Positions 24,625-32,296 of a DNA stretch of 64,000 nucleotides are shown in pieces. The stretch is from DASPWW01 sp963841715. Its GTDB lineage: Bacteria; Actinomycetota; Thermoleophilia; Solirubrobacterales; 70-9. Made by a program: the position numbers and the translations under genes. Each line of letters begins with the position of its first letter. Position 1 is the stretch's first letter. The stretch lies in contig CAWJDP010000004.1 of assembly GCA_963841715.1 (NCBI GenBank), positions 372,001-436,000 on the forward strand, written 5' to 3'. The notes under the pieces are model-generated. The model saw only the letters and a list, made by a program, of their open reading frames with translations. It was not told the DNA's origin and made no database searches.

Positions 24625-27600
24625 CTAGGCCTCGGAGGCCGGGCAGATCAGCCGGTAGTCGCACCAGCTGCAGATCTCGTACGAAGGGCGCGGCTCGAAG
24701 TCCTGCGCCTGGATCCCCTCCGAGACCTCGAGCACGGTGCGCTCGACGCGCTCGCGGTCGTCGGGCGCGCTCGGCACCGGGACCTTCTCGTCCTCGAGCA
24801 CATACCAATAGCTCCCGGCCTCGGCATCGAGGCTCCACGCCTCGCGCGCCCCGACCCGGTACAGCGCGAGCTGGAGGTCGTCCGCGAGCTCGGCGGCGGT
24901 CTTCGGCTCGCCGGTCTTGTAGTCGATCAGCTCGTAGCCGCCGTCGGGCATGCGGTCGATGCGGTCGATGCGGCCGCGGAGCTGGTGCGGGCCGACCTCG
25001 AACGCGAAACGCCGCTCGAGCCAAACCGGGCTCGACGTCGAGCCGACGTGCCGCTCCCAGTAGCGCGTCAGCGCCGCGACCGCGCGGTCGCGGTACTGGA
25101 GCTCGTCGTCGCTGGACCCGAAGCCGGCGCGCCGCCACCCGACCTCGAACAGGTACAGGAGCCGGTTCAGGCCCGACCGCGACTCCGTCCCGGCGCCCGC
25201 GTCGTCACCGCCCTCGGCCTCGTGCAGCTCCTGGGTGTGGAAGCGATCGAGCACCTGATGGATCAGGATCCCGAAGCGCTGGTTGATCGTCGGCTCCTCC
25301 GGGATCGCGAACACGCGCGCGAACTTGTACTTCAGCGGGCACGTCTTATAGAGGTCGATGTCCGACGCCGACAGCGCGAGGCCCTCGCCGCGCTTGGGGA
25401 TGAACGACTCCAGCGAGGGCTCGCGGCGCGCCGCGACGAGCTCGCGGCGCAAGGTCCGCTCGCCCTCCTCGTCGAGCACGTACTCGTCGAGCGCCGAGGC
25501 CTCGATCACGGCGCGCTGCTCGGCGGTCGCGACCTGGCCGAGGAGCTGGTTGAGCGCGTCGATCGCGTCCGCCGCCGGCTCCGAGCCCGGGCGCTGGATC
25601 AGCGCCGCGAGCTTGACCAGCTCGAGGAACCTGGCGACGGCGCGGTTGATGTCCTCGGGGGTGTCGAGCCGCATCTCGCTCAGCGCCCCCCCTGCCCCCC
25701 ACGCCGCCTCGAGGACATCGTCCTGGACCATGCGGAAGGTCGCGTGCAGGCCCTCGGCGGGGCCGAACAGCTCCTCCTCGTGGATCTCCTCGTCGGCGCC
25801 GAGCGCCGCGCGGGCCGCTTCGTACGCGGGCGATGGCTTGGCGCCCGCCTCCGATCCGTCCTCGGGCCAGGCGAGCACGAGCGCGCCACGCGCGCGGGTC
25901 ATGGCCACGTACGCGAGCCGCACGCGGCGCGCGGCGGCCAGCTCAGCGTCCGGGGCGGGGAGCTCCTCGCCGATGGCCTCGTCCGGGATCCAGGCCTCCG
26001 CGTCCGGGTGCGGGCCCTCCTGGCTAGCGACAAGGTCCAGCAGGTAGACGTGCCCGAACTCCATCCCCTTGACCTGGTGCGGCTCGGCGAGCAACACCCC
26101 GGAGCGCTGCGGCTTGCCGAGCTCCGCGTCGCCAATCTCGCCCGCATCGGCGACTGCCGTCAGGTAGCGGACGAAGTCGCGTGTCGATCGGCGCGGTTCC
26201 CGCCGCGTCCACGACGCCGCGATCTCCGCGAGCCGCGACAGGTTGACGAGCCGCTCCGCCGTCTCGGGGTGGGCCGCGAACAGCTGCTGGCGCCGCAGCC
26301 CGATGCGCTCGATCAGGCGGCGGATGAAGACGTCGGCGCGCGTCTCCTCGAACGCGCCGGCGGCGGCGCGGTAGAGGCGCAGGAAGGCCTGGAGTCGATC
26401 CCGGGCCTCGGGCGGCAGCTGCGGGCTCTCAAGCGCGGCCTCGACGGCGGAGATCATGTCGAGCTTGCGACGGCGGGCGATCAGCGTGCAGCGCGCGAGG
26501 TCGACGGAGCGCAGCTCAACCGGCGGCCTCGTCAATGCGCGCACGACCGCCGGGGCGTCGTTCGGGTCGGCGAGCATCCGCAGCCACGCGAGCGCGTCGC
26601 GGATCTCGGCGCGCTGGAAGAACGCCGCCGCGCCCGCGAGCCGGAACGGGACGCTGCGCTCCTCGAGCGCCGCCGCGACCAGCCGCCCCTCGCGCCCCGC
26701 GGCGCCGACGACGACGCAGACGTCTTCGGGCGCCGCCTCGCCCGAGGCAAGCAGGTGCTCGACCTCGCGCGCGACGGCCTGGGCCTGGGCGCGCTCGTTG
26801 CGGCAGCGCCAGAACCGCACCACACCCGGCGCATCCTCCCCGGCTCTCCCGCCGGGCTTCGCGACCCTATGCGGGAGGAGCGAGGCGACAGCGGCCGCGG
26901 CGTCGATGATGTCGGGACCGCCGCGGTAGCAGACGTCGAGCACAACCTCGCCGGCATCGGGGTGTGCTTCGCGGAAGCAGTGGAGGCCGCTGAGCGCGGC
27001 GCCGCGGTAGCGGCGGATCGCCTGGTCGTCGTCGCAGGCGACGACGAGGTTCCCGCCGACGGCGAGCCGGTCGAGGAGCACGCGGTGGGCGCGGCCGACG
27101 TCCTCGTACTCGTCCGCCATCACGTGCGCGAAGCGGTCGCCGATCCGTTCGCGAACGTCGGCACGGTCGCGGAGCAGGCGCGCGAGCTCGAGCACGAGAT
27201 CCCCGGCGTCGAGGCTGCCCGACTCGTGCACGATCCGGTCGTGGCGCTCGTAGAGGTCGGCGAACTCGAGCTCGCTGAGCGCCCGCTCGCGCTCGCCGGG
27301 GCTCGCCGCGTCGCGCTCGCGGCCTGACGCAAGGCTGCGCAGCGCGGACGCGCTCACCGCCTCCGCCTTCAGCGCGTCGATCCGCGCCAGTAGCCGCGCC
27401 AGTAGGCCGGCCGGGTTGCCGCGAATCTCATGCCGGCGGAGCGGCAGCTCCTCGAGCCGGTCGAGCAGCATCGCGAGACGCTCCGCCCGGTCGACCGGCT
27501 CGAAAAACGGATCGAGGCCGGCCTCGAGCGCGTGGTCGCGCAGCAACTGCTCGGCGATCCGAGGGTGGGAGCCGATCCAGAGCTCGCCCGCCGGGCGCGG

Positions 27601-27828
27601 CAGCAGCGCGTCGACGCGGCGGCGGAGAGCCCCCGCCGCGGTCTCCGATCTGGCGAGGACGAGGACCGCCGCAGGATCGTCGGCCTCCGCAAGCCTCACG
27701 AGCCTGCGCGCGATCACCTCGCTGCGGCCGGTCCCCGCCGCTCCGATCACTACGAGCGCCCCGCCGTCGTGCTCGACCGCCCGCCGCTGTGCTTCGCCGA
27801 GGGGTGGTTCGGATCGGGCGCCGCGCAT
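24625..27828 (-). CDS. UvrD-family helicase fused to Fe-S PD-(D/E)XK nuclease (AdnA-like), Walker A Lys replaced by Arg
   Basis: A 1067-residue helicase-nuclease for double-strand-break end processing. Motif I reads GAAGTGRS with Arg35 in place of the catalytic Lys; the other SF1 motifs look intact (ADEYEDV, CDDDQAIRRYRGA, HQVKGMEF, RLAYVAMTRARGAL). The C-terminal domain has the nuclease residues in IDRIDRMPDGGYELIDYKTG (Asp near 969, Lys 971) and four cysteines C830, C1053, C1056 and C1062 in the AddB/AdnAB iron-sulfur spacing. AdnA of mycobacteria is likewise a weak motor paired with AdnB, but no AdnB-like gene is adjacent. ATG 27828 fits a TAGCTT -10 at 7 bases. Confidence 0.88.
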   Translation of the reverse strand: MRGARSEPPLGEAQRRAVEHDGGALVVIGAAGTGRSEVIARRLVRLAEADDPAAVLVLARSETAAGALRRRVDALLPRPAGELWIGSHPRIAEQLLRDHALEAGLDPFFEPVDRAERLAMLLDRLEELPLRRHEIRGNPAGLLARLLARIDALKAEAVSASALRSLASGRERDAASPGERERALSELEFADLYERHDRIVHESGSLDAGDLVLELARLLRDRADVRERIGDRFAHVMADEYEDVGRAHRVLLDRLAVGGNLVVACDDDQAIRRYRGAALSGLHCFREAHPDAGEVVLDVCYRGGPDIIDAAAAVASLLPHRVAKPGGRAGEDAPGVVRFWRCRNERAQAQAVAREVEHLLASGEAAPEDVCVVVGAAGREGRLVAAALEERSVPFRLAGAAAFFQRAEIRDALAWLRMLADPNDAPAVVRALTRPPVELRSVDLARCTLIARRRKLDMISAVEAALESPQLPPEARDRLQAFLRLYRAAAGAFEETRADVFIRRLIERIGLRRQQLFAAHPETAERLVNLSRLAEIAASWTRREPRRSTRDFVRYLTAVADAGEIGDAELGKPQRSGVLLAEPHQVKGMEFGHVYLLDLVASQEGPHPDAEAWIPDEAIGEELPAPDAELAAARRVRLAYVAMTRARGALVLAWPEDGSEAGAKPSPAYEAARAALGADEEIHEEELFGPAEGLHATFRMVQDDVLEAAWGAGGALSEMRLDTPEDINRAVARFLELVKLAALIQRPGSEPAADAIDALNQLLGQVATAEQRAVIEASALDEYVLDEEGERTLRRELVAARREPSLESFIPKRGEGLALSASDIDLYKTCPLKYKFARVFAIPEEPTINQRFGILIHQVLDRFHTQELHEAEGGDDAGAGTESRSGLNRLLYLFEVGWRRAGFGSSDDELQYRDRAVAALTRYWERHVGSTSSPVWLERRFAFEVGPHQLRGRIDRIDRMPDGGYELIDYKTGEPKTAAELADDLQLALYRVGAREAWSLDAEAGSYWYVLEDEKVPVPSAPDDRERVERTVLEVSEGIQAQDFEPRPSYEICSWCDYRLICPASEA

Positions 27829-27835
27829 CGCGGTA

Positions 27836-27841
27836 AAGCTA
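27836..27841 (-). promoter_or_regulatory. -10 hexamer TAGCTT, leaderless start for the AdnA-like gene
   Basis: Leftward TAGCTT is followed by 7 bases and ATG 27828. Confidence 0.5.
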
Positions 27842-27884
27842 GCGACCACGCCGGGCACCCCCGGGAGGCGCGTGTGGGCGCGAG

Positions 27885-27890
27885 TAGCAT
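27885..27890 (+). promoter_or_regulatory. Possible -10 TAGCAT for the IMPase-DUF2342 operon
   Basis: TAGCAT gives +1 near 27897. That is either a leader of about 40 bases for GTG 27938, or a nearly leaderless in-frame GTG at 27899. Confidence 0.4.
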
Positions 27891-27937
27891 GCTCGGCGGT
27901 GGCTCCGAACCCACGAGCGCCGGCGGGAGAGCGCGGA

Positions 27938-28786
27938 GTGAGCCGCGCGGCGCTCGCGGACGCCGTCGATTGGCTGTCCTTGTGCCGGCGGATCGTCGAC
28001 GCCCAACGCGAGCTGTTCGAGGCGACGCCGAGCATTGCCGAGCGGACCGAGTATTCCGGGGTCGGCGAGGGCGGCGACCGCGCCCTCGTCCTCGATCGAC
28101 GCTGCGAGGACACCGTGTTCGCCGAGCTCGACGCGGTGCACGCGGCGGGATCCGACTTCGTCGCGATCTCCGAGGAGCGCGGCGAGGTCGCGTTCGGCGA
28201 CGCCCCCGAGGGACAGAGCGTCGTGATCGACCCGATCGACGGCTCGCTCAACGCCCGCCGCACGATCCCCAGCCACGCGCTCAGCATCGCCGTCGCCTCG
28301 GGACCCGCGCTCGCCGACGTCGACTTCGGCTACGTCTACGACTTCGGCGCATCGGAGGAGTTCGTCGCGCAGCGGGGGCGCGGCGCGGAGCTGAACGGCC
28401 GCCCGATCGAGGCGCGGGGCCCTGACCACGGGCTCGAGATCGTCGGCATCGAGTCGGCCGATCCGGACTGGATGCTGCCGGTGATCAAGCACCTCAAGGG
28501 CAAGGCGTGGCGAGTGCGGGCCCCGGGCTCGATCGCGATCTCGCTCGTCTACGTCGCCTGCGGACGCTACGACGCGATGCTGACCGCGCACACGAGCCGC
28601 TCTGTCGACGCCGCCGCGGCGCAGCTCGTCGCCCGCGAGGCCGGAGGCGTGGTCGAGGTCGACCGGCTCGCGCTGGGCGAGGCCTCGCTCAGCCTCGAGG
28701 CCCGCTACAGGGTCTTCGGGGGCCTCGACGAGGAGATCATCGCGACGATCCGGGAGGGGCTGCCGCCACCCCCCGAGGAGCGATGA
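27938..28786 (+). CDS. Inositol-monophosphatase-family protein
   Basis: A 282-residue sugar-phosphatase-fold protein. The metal-binding motifs are AISEERGE (about 76-83) and DPIDGSLNARR (from D98); the later block APGSIAISLVYVACGRYDAML and SVDAAAAQLVAREAGG with the WD-type Asp changed to VD complete the fold. Members hydrolyse inositol phosphate, fructose-1,6-bisphosphate or PAP. I chose GTG 27938 behind GGGAGAG; GTG 27899 would add 13 residues. The stop overlaps the next start (ATGA). Confidence 0.85.
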   Translation: MSRAALADAVDWLSLCRRIVDAQRELFEATPSIAERTEYSGVGEGGDRALVLDRRCEDTVFAELDAVHAAGSDFVAISEERGEVAFGDAPEGQSVVIDPIDGSLNARRTIPSHALSIAVASGPALADVDFGYVYDFGASEEFVAQRGRGAELNGRPIEARGPDHGLEIVGIESADPDWMLPVIKHLKGKAWRVRAPGSIAISLVYVACGRYDAMLTAHTSRSVDAAAAQLVAREAGGVVEVDRLALGEASLSLEARYRVFGGLDEEIIATIREGLPPPPEER

Positions 28787-29877
28787 GCGCCGAGTCGAGC
28801 ATTCCGCACGTCCTGATCGAGTGGGACGTGTGCGAGCGCGTCGCAATCACGGTCGCAGGAGGCGCGTCGGAGGTCCCGCGAATCGACCAGGCCGACATCG
28901 ACCGCGCCGCCGATCGCACGATCGAGCTCGTCAGCGACTACACCGGCCTCAACGCGGACGGGGCCCTGCCCAGCCCCGAGGCGGTGGATCGCGCCGAGTG
29001 GGTGCGCGCGAATGCGAACGCGATCCACGCGATGGCGGGTGAGCTCGAGCAGCGGCTCTCGGGCTCACTGGGAAGCGGCGGCCCGCTCGCGCCGCTGACC
29101 CGCTCGGTGGTCGGAATCGCGGCCGGGGTCGAGCTCGGGCTCGCGCTCGGCTACCTCGCCCGCAAGGTGCTGGGGCAGTACGAGGTCGCCCTCGTTGGGC
29201 CCGCCCGGCCTCCGCGGCTGATGTTCGTCGCGCCGAACCTCGCCGAGGCCCACGAGCGCTTCGGCGGTGACCGCGAGCTGCTGCTGCGGTGGATCGCGTT
29301 GCACGAGTCCACACACGCGCTCCAGTTCAGCGCCGTCCCCTGGCTCCGGCCCCACCTCGGGTTGATGATCGAGGAGCTGATCGGCTCGTCGGCGCCGTTG
29401 CGGCTCACGCTCGGCGGCATCGGCTCGGCCGCTCGGCGGCTGATCCCGCCCGATCCGCGGCGGCTCGCGGAGGAGTTTCGCGACGGCGGGCTCGTCGCCC
29501 TCGTCGGCGGCAGCGACCAGGCGCGGCTGATGCGCCGCATCCAGGCGACGATGGCGGTCATCGAGGGCTACTCCGAGCACGTCATGGACGCGGTCGGTGA
29601 CCGGCTCGATCCCCGTTACGCCGAGCTTCGCGACCGGATCGAGGAGCAGCGCGACCGGCGCGGCAGGCTCGACGCGATCGTCGGCCGGCTGCTCGGCCTC
29701 GACATGAAGATGCGCCAGTACAGGCTTGGGAAGGCGTTCGCCGACCGCGTCACCGGGCGGGTCGGGATCGACGGCCTCAACCACGTCTGGTCCGCGCCCG
29801 AAGCGATGCCGAGCTCGAACGAGCTCGCCGACCCCGATTCGTGGCTGGATCGGGTCGGCGTCGGCGCCACGCTGTAA
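28783..29877 (+). CDS. DUF2342 zinc-dependent metalloprotease-like protein (F420-biosynthesis-associated family)
   Basis: A 364-residue protein of the actinobacterial DUF2342 / coenzyme F420 biosynthesis-associated family. The zinc signature HESTH is at 174-178 in WIALHESTHALQF, with a downstream EGYSEHVMDAVGD segment supplying the third ligand. GLGYLARKVLGQYEVAL before it is a family block. Catalytic function is unproven; F420 association is by genomic co-occurrence in the family, not by anything in this window. It is coupled to the IMPase-like gene through an ATGA overlap. Confidence 0.85.
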   Translation: MSAESSIPHVLIEWDVCERVAITVAGGASEVPRIDQADIDRAADRTIELVSDYTGLNADGALPSPEAVDRAEWVRANANAIHAMAGELEQRLSGSLGSGGPLAPLTRSVVGIAAGVELGLALGYLARKVLGQYEVALVGPARPPRLMFVAPNLAEAHERFGGDRELLLRWIALHESTHALQFSAVPWLRPHLGLMIEELIGSSAPLRLTLGGIGSAARRLIPPDPRRLAEEFRDGGLVALVGGSDQARLMRRIQATMAVIEGYSEHVMDAVGDRLDPRYAELRDRIEEQRDRRGRLDAIVGRLLGLDMKMRQYRLGKAFADRVTGRVGIDGLNHVWSAPEAMPSSNELADPDSWLDRVGVGATL

Positions 29878-29895
29878 CTCCCGACCCCCTCCGGG

Positions 29896-29991
29896 TTACA
29901 AACACGTGTTCGATCGTCTAATATTGAAGTTCCTTAGTGCTAACAACGTTAGTGCGAAGGCACACAACCCACCAGGGGGTTAACTCAGAAC
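29896..29991 (+). promoter_or_regulatory. AT-rich promoter and 5' leader with SOS-like palindrome and direct repeats
   Basis: AACACGTGTT (29901-29910) is a perfect palindrome inside ACAAACACGTGTTCGA (29898-29913), which matches the actinobacterial LexA box TCGAAC-N4-GTTCGA in 10 of 12 positions. TAATAT (29919-29924) is a -10 element with +1 near 29931. The leader has a perfect direct repeat TTAGTGC (29934-29940 and 29949-29955), an inverted repeat CTAAC-AAC-GTTAG, a small hairpin GTGC-GAAG-GCAC and AGGGGG as ribosome-binding site. Confidence 0.5.
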
Positions 29992-30402
29992 ATGGCGAAG
30001 AATCAGTCCACCACCGAGTCCGCCGTCAGTACGGTCAACGGCCACGCGGAGGCAACCGCCGGTCGCGCCCGCCAGGCCGCGGCCGCAGCCGTCGACCTTC
30101 CGGTCGGCACCGCGCTGAGCCTCGTCGACCGCGTCAACGAGGTCACCAGCCCGTGGCGCAGCCGCGAGACGGCAACGGATGAGCTGAAGAACATTCGTTT
30201 CCAGGTCAACCGCGAGCTCTCGAAGCTCGAGCGCCGTGGCGCCACGACTCGTCGCAAGGCGGTCAAGCAGGTTGACGACACCCGTGCGCGGGTCGAGCGC
30301 GAGATCTCCGACCGGCGGCATCGCGTCGAGATGACCGTGAAGGAGAACCGTCGCAAGGCCGAGCAGAACATCCGCGACGCTCGGGAGCGGATCGGGGTCT
30401 GA
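29992..30402 (+). CDS. Small basic coiled-coil protein, unknown
   Basis: A 136-residue soluble protein. Residues 1-35 are Ala/Thr-rich; residues about 60-136 form one long amphipathic helix with heptad-like charge and more than twenty Arg/Lys (RRKAVKQVDDTRARVEREIS), ending in RIGV. The composition recalls phasin-, HbhA- or nucleoid-associated-type proteins, but I cannot place it in a family. Its promoter is the most elaborate in the window, with a leader, ribosome-binding site and SOS-like box, and a stable hairpin follows, so it is likely abundant or regulated. Confidence 0.7.
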   Translation: MAKNQSTTESAVSTVNGHAEATAGRARQAAAAAVDLPVGTALSLVDRVNEVTSPWRSRETATDELKNIRFQVNRELSKLERRGATTRRKAVKQVDDTRARVEREISDRRHRVEMTVKENRRKAEQNIRDARERIGV

Positions 30403-30427
30403 ACCCCACTTAGCCCGGGTCGCCACC

Positions 30428-30520
30428 GGAGAGGAGGCGCCCCGGAGGAGCTGTCCGCCTAACGCGGGCAGATGCAGCAACCTCTCCTCCCCGATCAACG
30501 GGCCTACGGGCCCGTTGATC
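30428..30520 (+). ncRNA. Candidate structured RNA / 3' UTR
   Basis: Between the coiled-coil gene and mrp the strand can form a closing stem GGAGAGG/CCTCTCC (30428-30434 with 30481-30487), an 8-bp hairpin CTGTCCGC-CTAAC-GCGGGCAG (30451-30471) and a 12-bp perfect hairpin (30493-30520). It matches no riboswitch I can name. It could be a 3' UTR, a small RNA or a leader for mrp. Confidence 0.3.
30493..30520 (+). terminator. 12-bp perfect hairpin GATCAACGGGCC
   Basis: GATCAACGGGCC and its complement flank a TACG loop. There is no T-run, so termination would be of the actinobacterial hairpin-only kind. Confidence 0.5.
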
Positions 30521-30561
30521 ACGTTCGGGGGCCGTGATCGCGTTGGGGAGACCCGGCCTGC

Positions 30562-30567
30562 GACAAT
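30562..30567 (+). promoter_or_regulatory. Possible -10 GACAAT for mrp
   Basis: GACAAT lies 8 bases before ATG 30576, so mrp may be almost leaderless; weak match. Confidence 0.3.
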
Positions 30568-30575
30568 TAGCGGGC

Positions 30576-31742
30576 ATGGCGCAACCGACCCAGGACCAGA
30601 TCACCGACAAGCTTCGCGCGGTCATCGACCCCGAGCTCCGCCGCTCGATCGTCGAGCTGGAAATGGTCCGCTCGATCGACATCAAGGACGGCGGGCGGGT
30701 CGAGGTCGTCGTCTCCCTGACCACGCCCGGCTGCCCGATCCGCTCCCACTTCGAGAACGCGGTGGTCGAGCGCGTCTCCGAGCTCGACGGCGTGAGCTCT
30801 GTCGGCGTCGGCTTCGACGTCCTGAGCGACGAGGAGAAGTCGGGACTGCAGCAGCGCCTTGGCCGGCCGCAGCTCCCCGAGGGTGCGCTCGCCCAGGTCA
30901 AGAACGTGGTCTGCGTCGCCTCCGGCAAAGGCGGGGTCGGCAAGTCGACGATGACCGCGAACCTCGCGGCGGCGCTGCTGATCGAGGGCGAGGACTCGGG
31001 CGCGCTCGACTGCGACGTGTACGGCTACTCGATCCCGCGCATGCTCGGCGTCAACCGCAAGCCCGAGGTCTCCCCCGAGCGCAAGATCGTCCCGCTGACC
31101 GCGCCCTCTGGCGTCAAGGTGATGTCAATCGGCTTCTTCGTCGAGGACAACGCGGCCGTCGTCTGGCGCGGTCCGATGCTCCACAAGGCGATCCAGCAGT
31201 TCCTCGAGGACGTCGACTGGGGCGAGCTCGACTATCTCCTGCTCGACCTCCCGCCGGGGACGGGCGACGTCTCGATGACGCTGGCGCAGCTGCTTCCGCA
31301 GGCGAAGATCCTCGTCGTCACGACCCCTCAGCCCGCCGCGCAGAGCGTCGCCCGCCGCGCCGCCGAGATGGCCGGCAAGGTCGACCTCGAGCTGCTCGGC
31401 GTGATCGAGAACATGTCGGGGTTCACGACCCCGGACGGACAGCGGTTCACGATCTTCGGCGAGGGCGGCGGACAGCAGCTGGCCGACGAGCTCGACGTGC
31501 CCTTGGTCGGGAAGATCCCGCTCTCGGAGGACCTGCGCGAGAATGCCGACAACGGCATCCCGCTCGTCCTTGCAGAACCCGACGCGCCGGCTTCGCAGGC
31601 GATCCGCGACGCCGCCCGGGGGATCATCGCCGCGACGCCGACCGCGCTCCCTGTGATGCAGGCGCCGGCGGCCGCGGCGGCGCCGGAACAGGCCCCGACC
31701 GGCGGCACCGAGCTGCCGGTCGTCCAGGCGGGCGGGCACTAG
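30576..31742 (+). CDS. mrp: Mrp/ApbC-family P-loop ATPase without the CxxC motif
   Basis: A 388-residue ATPase of the Mrp/NBP35 group of iron-sulfur carriers. Residues 1-95 are a MIP18/DUF59 domain with TTPGCPIRSHFENAV; the deviant Walker A ASGKGGVGKST is at 115-125, with LLLDLPPGTGD and VTTPQPAAQSVARRA later. The C-terminal CxxC that binds the bridging cluster in ApbC is replaced: the block reads VIENMSGFTTPDGQRFTIFG. The tail beyond residue 360 is Ala/Pro-rich. A hairpin terminator follows. A ferredoxin gene converges on it. Confidence 0.92.
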   Translation: MAQPTQDQITDKLRAVIDPELRRSIVELEMVRSIDIKDGGRVEVVVSLTTPGCPIRSHFENAVVERVSELDGVSSVGVGFDVLSDEEKSGLQQRLGRPQLPEGALAQVKNVVCVASGKGGVGKSTMTANLAAALLIEGEDSGALDCDVYGYSIPRMLGVNRKPEVSPERKIVPLTAPSGVKVMSIGFFVEDNAAVVWRGPMLHKAIQQFLEDVDWGELDYLLLDLPPGTGDVSMTLAQLLPQAKILVVTTPQPAAQSVARRAAEMAGKVDLELLGVIENMSGFTTPDGQRFTIFGEGGGQQLADELDVPLVGKIPLSEDLRENADNGIPLVLAEPDAPASQAIRDAARGIIAATPTALPVMQAPAAAAAPEQAPTGGTELPVVQAGGH

Positions 31743-31754
31743 TACCCAGCCGCG

Positions 31755-31780
31755 AAGCGGGCCACCGAAGCGGCCCGCTT
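31755..31780. terminator. Hairpin terminator after mrp
   Basis: AAGCGGGCC (31755-31763) pairs with GGCCCGCTT (31772-31780) over an 8-base loop, 12 bases past the mrp stop. Confidence 0.6.
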
Positions 31781-31826
31781 GCACTTCATCGGACGGGTGC
31801 GCCGTCCATGGGCGTGCTGCCGGGGG

Positions 31827-31925
31827 CTACGGCGCCACGCAGAGGACCTCGAGGCTGCCGGTCAGGGTGGCGTTGTCCCCGTCCCCGGCGGTCGGGTCGT
31901 CAGCCGGAGCGCTCAGCCGCGCGCG
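31827..31925 (-). pseudogene. Possible 3'-end remnant of an unidentified gene
   Basis: The leftward frame ending at TAG 31827-31829 gives RLSAPADDPTAGDGDNATLT and then GSLEVLCVAP, with over 90 percent G/C third positions over 33 codons. It is out of frame with the ferredoxin gene upstream and has no start. The sequence looks like the C-terminus of a secreted protein. Chance cannot be excluded in such G+C-rich DNA. Confidence 0.3.
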
Positions 31926-31933
31926 CCCAGGCG

Positions 31934-32197
31934 CTACTTGCTGGCGTAGTACTCGGCGTTGATCTGCGTGTACTTCGCCCACTCCCCGGGGAGCTGGTCC
32001 TCGGCGAAGCACGCGTCCACGGGGCAGGCCTCGACGCAGGCGTCGCAGTCGATGCACTCGTCGGGATCGATGAAGAGCTGCTGCACGCCCTCGTAGTCGG
32101 CCTCGTCGGGGGTCGGGTGGATGCAGTCCACGGGACAGACCTCGATGCACGAGTTGTCCTTCTCTCCGATGCACGGCTCGGCGATGACGTAGGTCAA
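31934..32197 (-). CDS. fdxA: Seven-iron ferredoxin
   Basis: An 87-residue FdxA-type ferredoxin carrying one [3Fe-4S] and one [4Fe-4S] cluster. MTYVIAEPC is the usual N-terminus; the cysteines are C9, C17, C21, C25 (C-x7-C-x3-C-x3-C) and C48, C51, C54, C58 in CIDCDACVEACPVD. TTG 32197 is chosen because GAGGGAG lies about 9 bases upstream and the sequence then aligns from residue 1. An extra Cys63 follows the second cluster. It transfers electrons to oxidoreductases, for example cytochromes P450; the partner is not in the window. Stop is TAG followed by a gap to mrp. Confidence 0.93.
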   Translation of the reverse strand: MTYVIAEPCIGEKDNSCIEVCPVDCIHPTPDEADYEGVQQLFIDPDECIDCDACVEACPVDACFAEDQLPGEWAKYTQINAEYYASK

Positions 32198-32283
32198 GGG
32201 CTGCGGCTCCCTCTGGTCGTGGTGCTTGCGGTGACGACGCCCGTGAGTCTGCCCCGAGCGGACGGACATTGTAGGCGAACCGG

Positions 32284-32289
32284 TAGCTT
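32284..32289 (+). promoter_or_regulatory. -10 hexamer TAGCTT for the epimerase-like gene
   Basis: TAGCTT is followed by 7 bases and GTG 32297. Confidence 0.5.
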
Positions 32290-32296
32290 GGCCTGC

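Noticed and set aside
24985..27327. A 780-codon open frame on the + strand opposite the AdnA-like gene
   Set aside because: Long antisense frames are expected in DNA with this third-position bias; the minus-strand frame carries all helicase motifs.
30428..30487. Glycine riboswitch suggested by GGAGAGG and GGCGCC-GGAGGAGC
   Set aside because: The conserved CUCUCAGGxAAAAGGAC half of the aptamer is missing and mrp is not a glycine-related gene.
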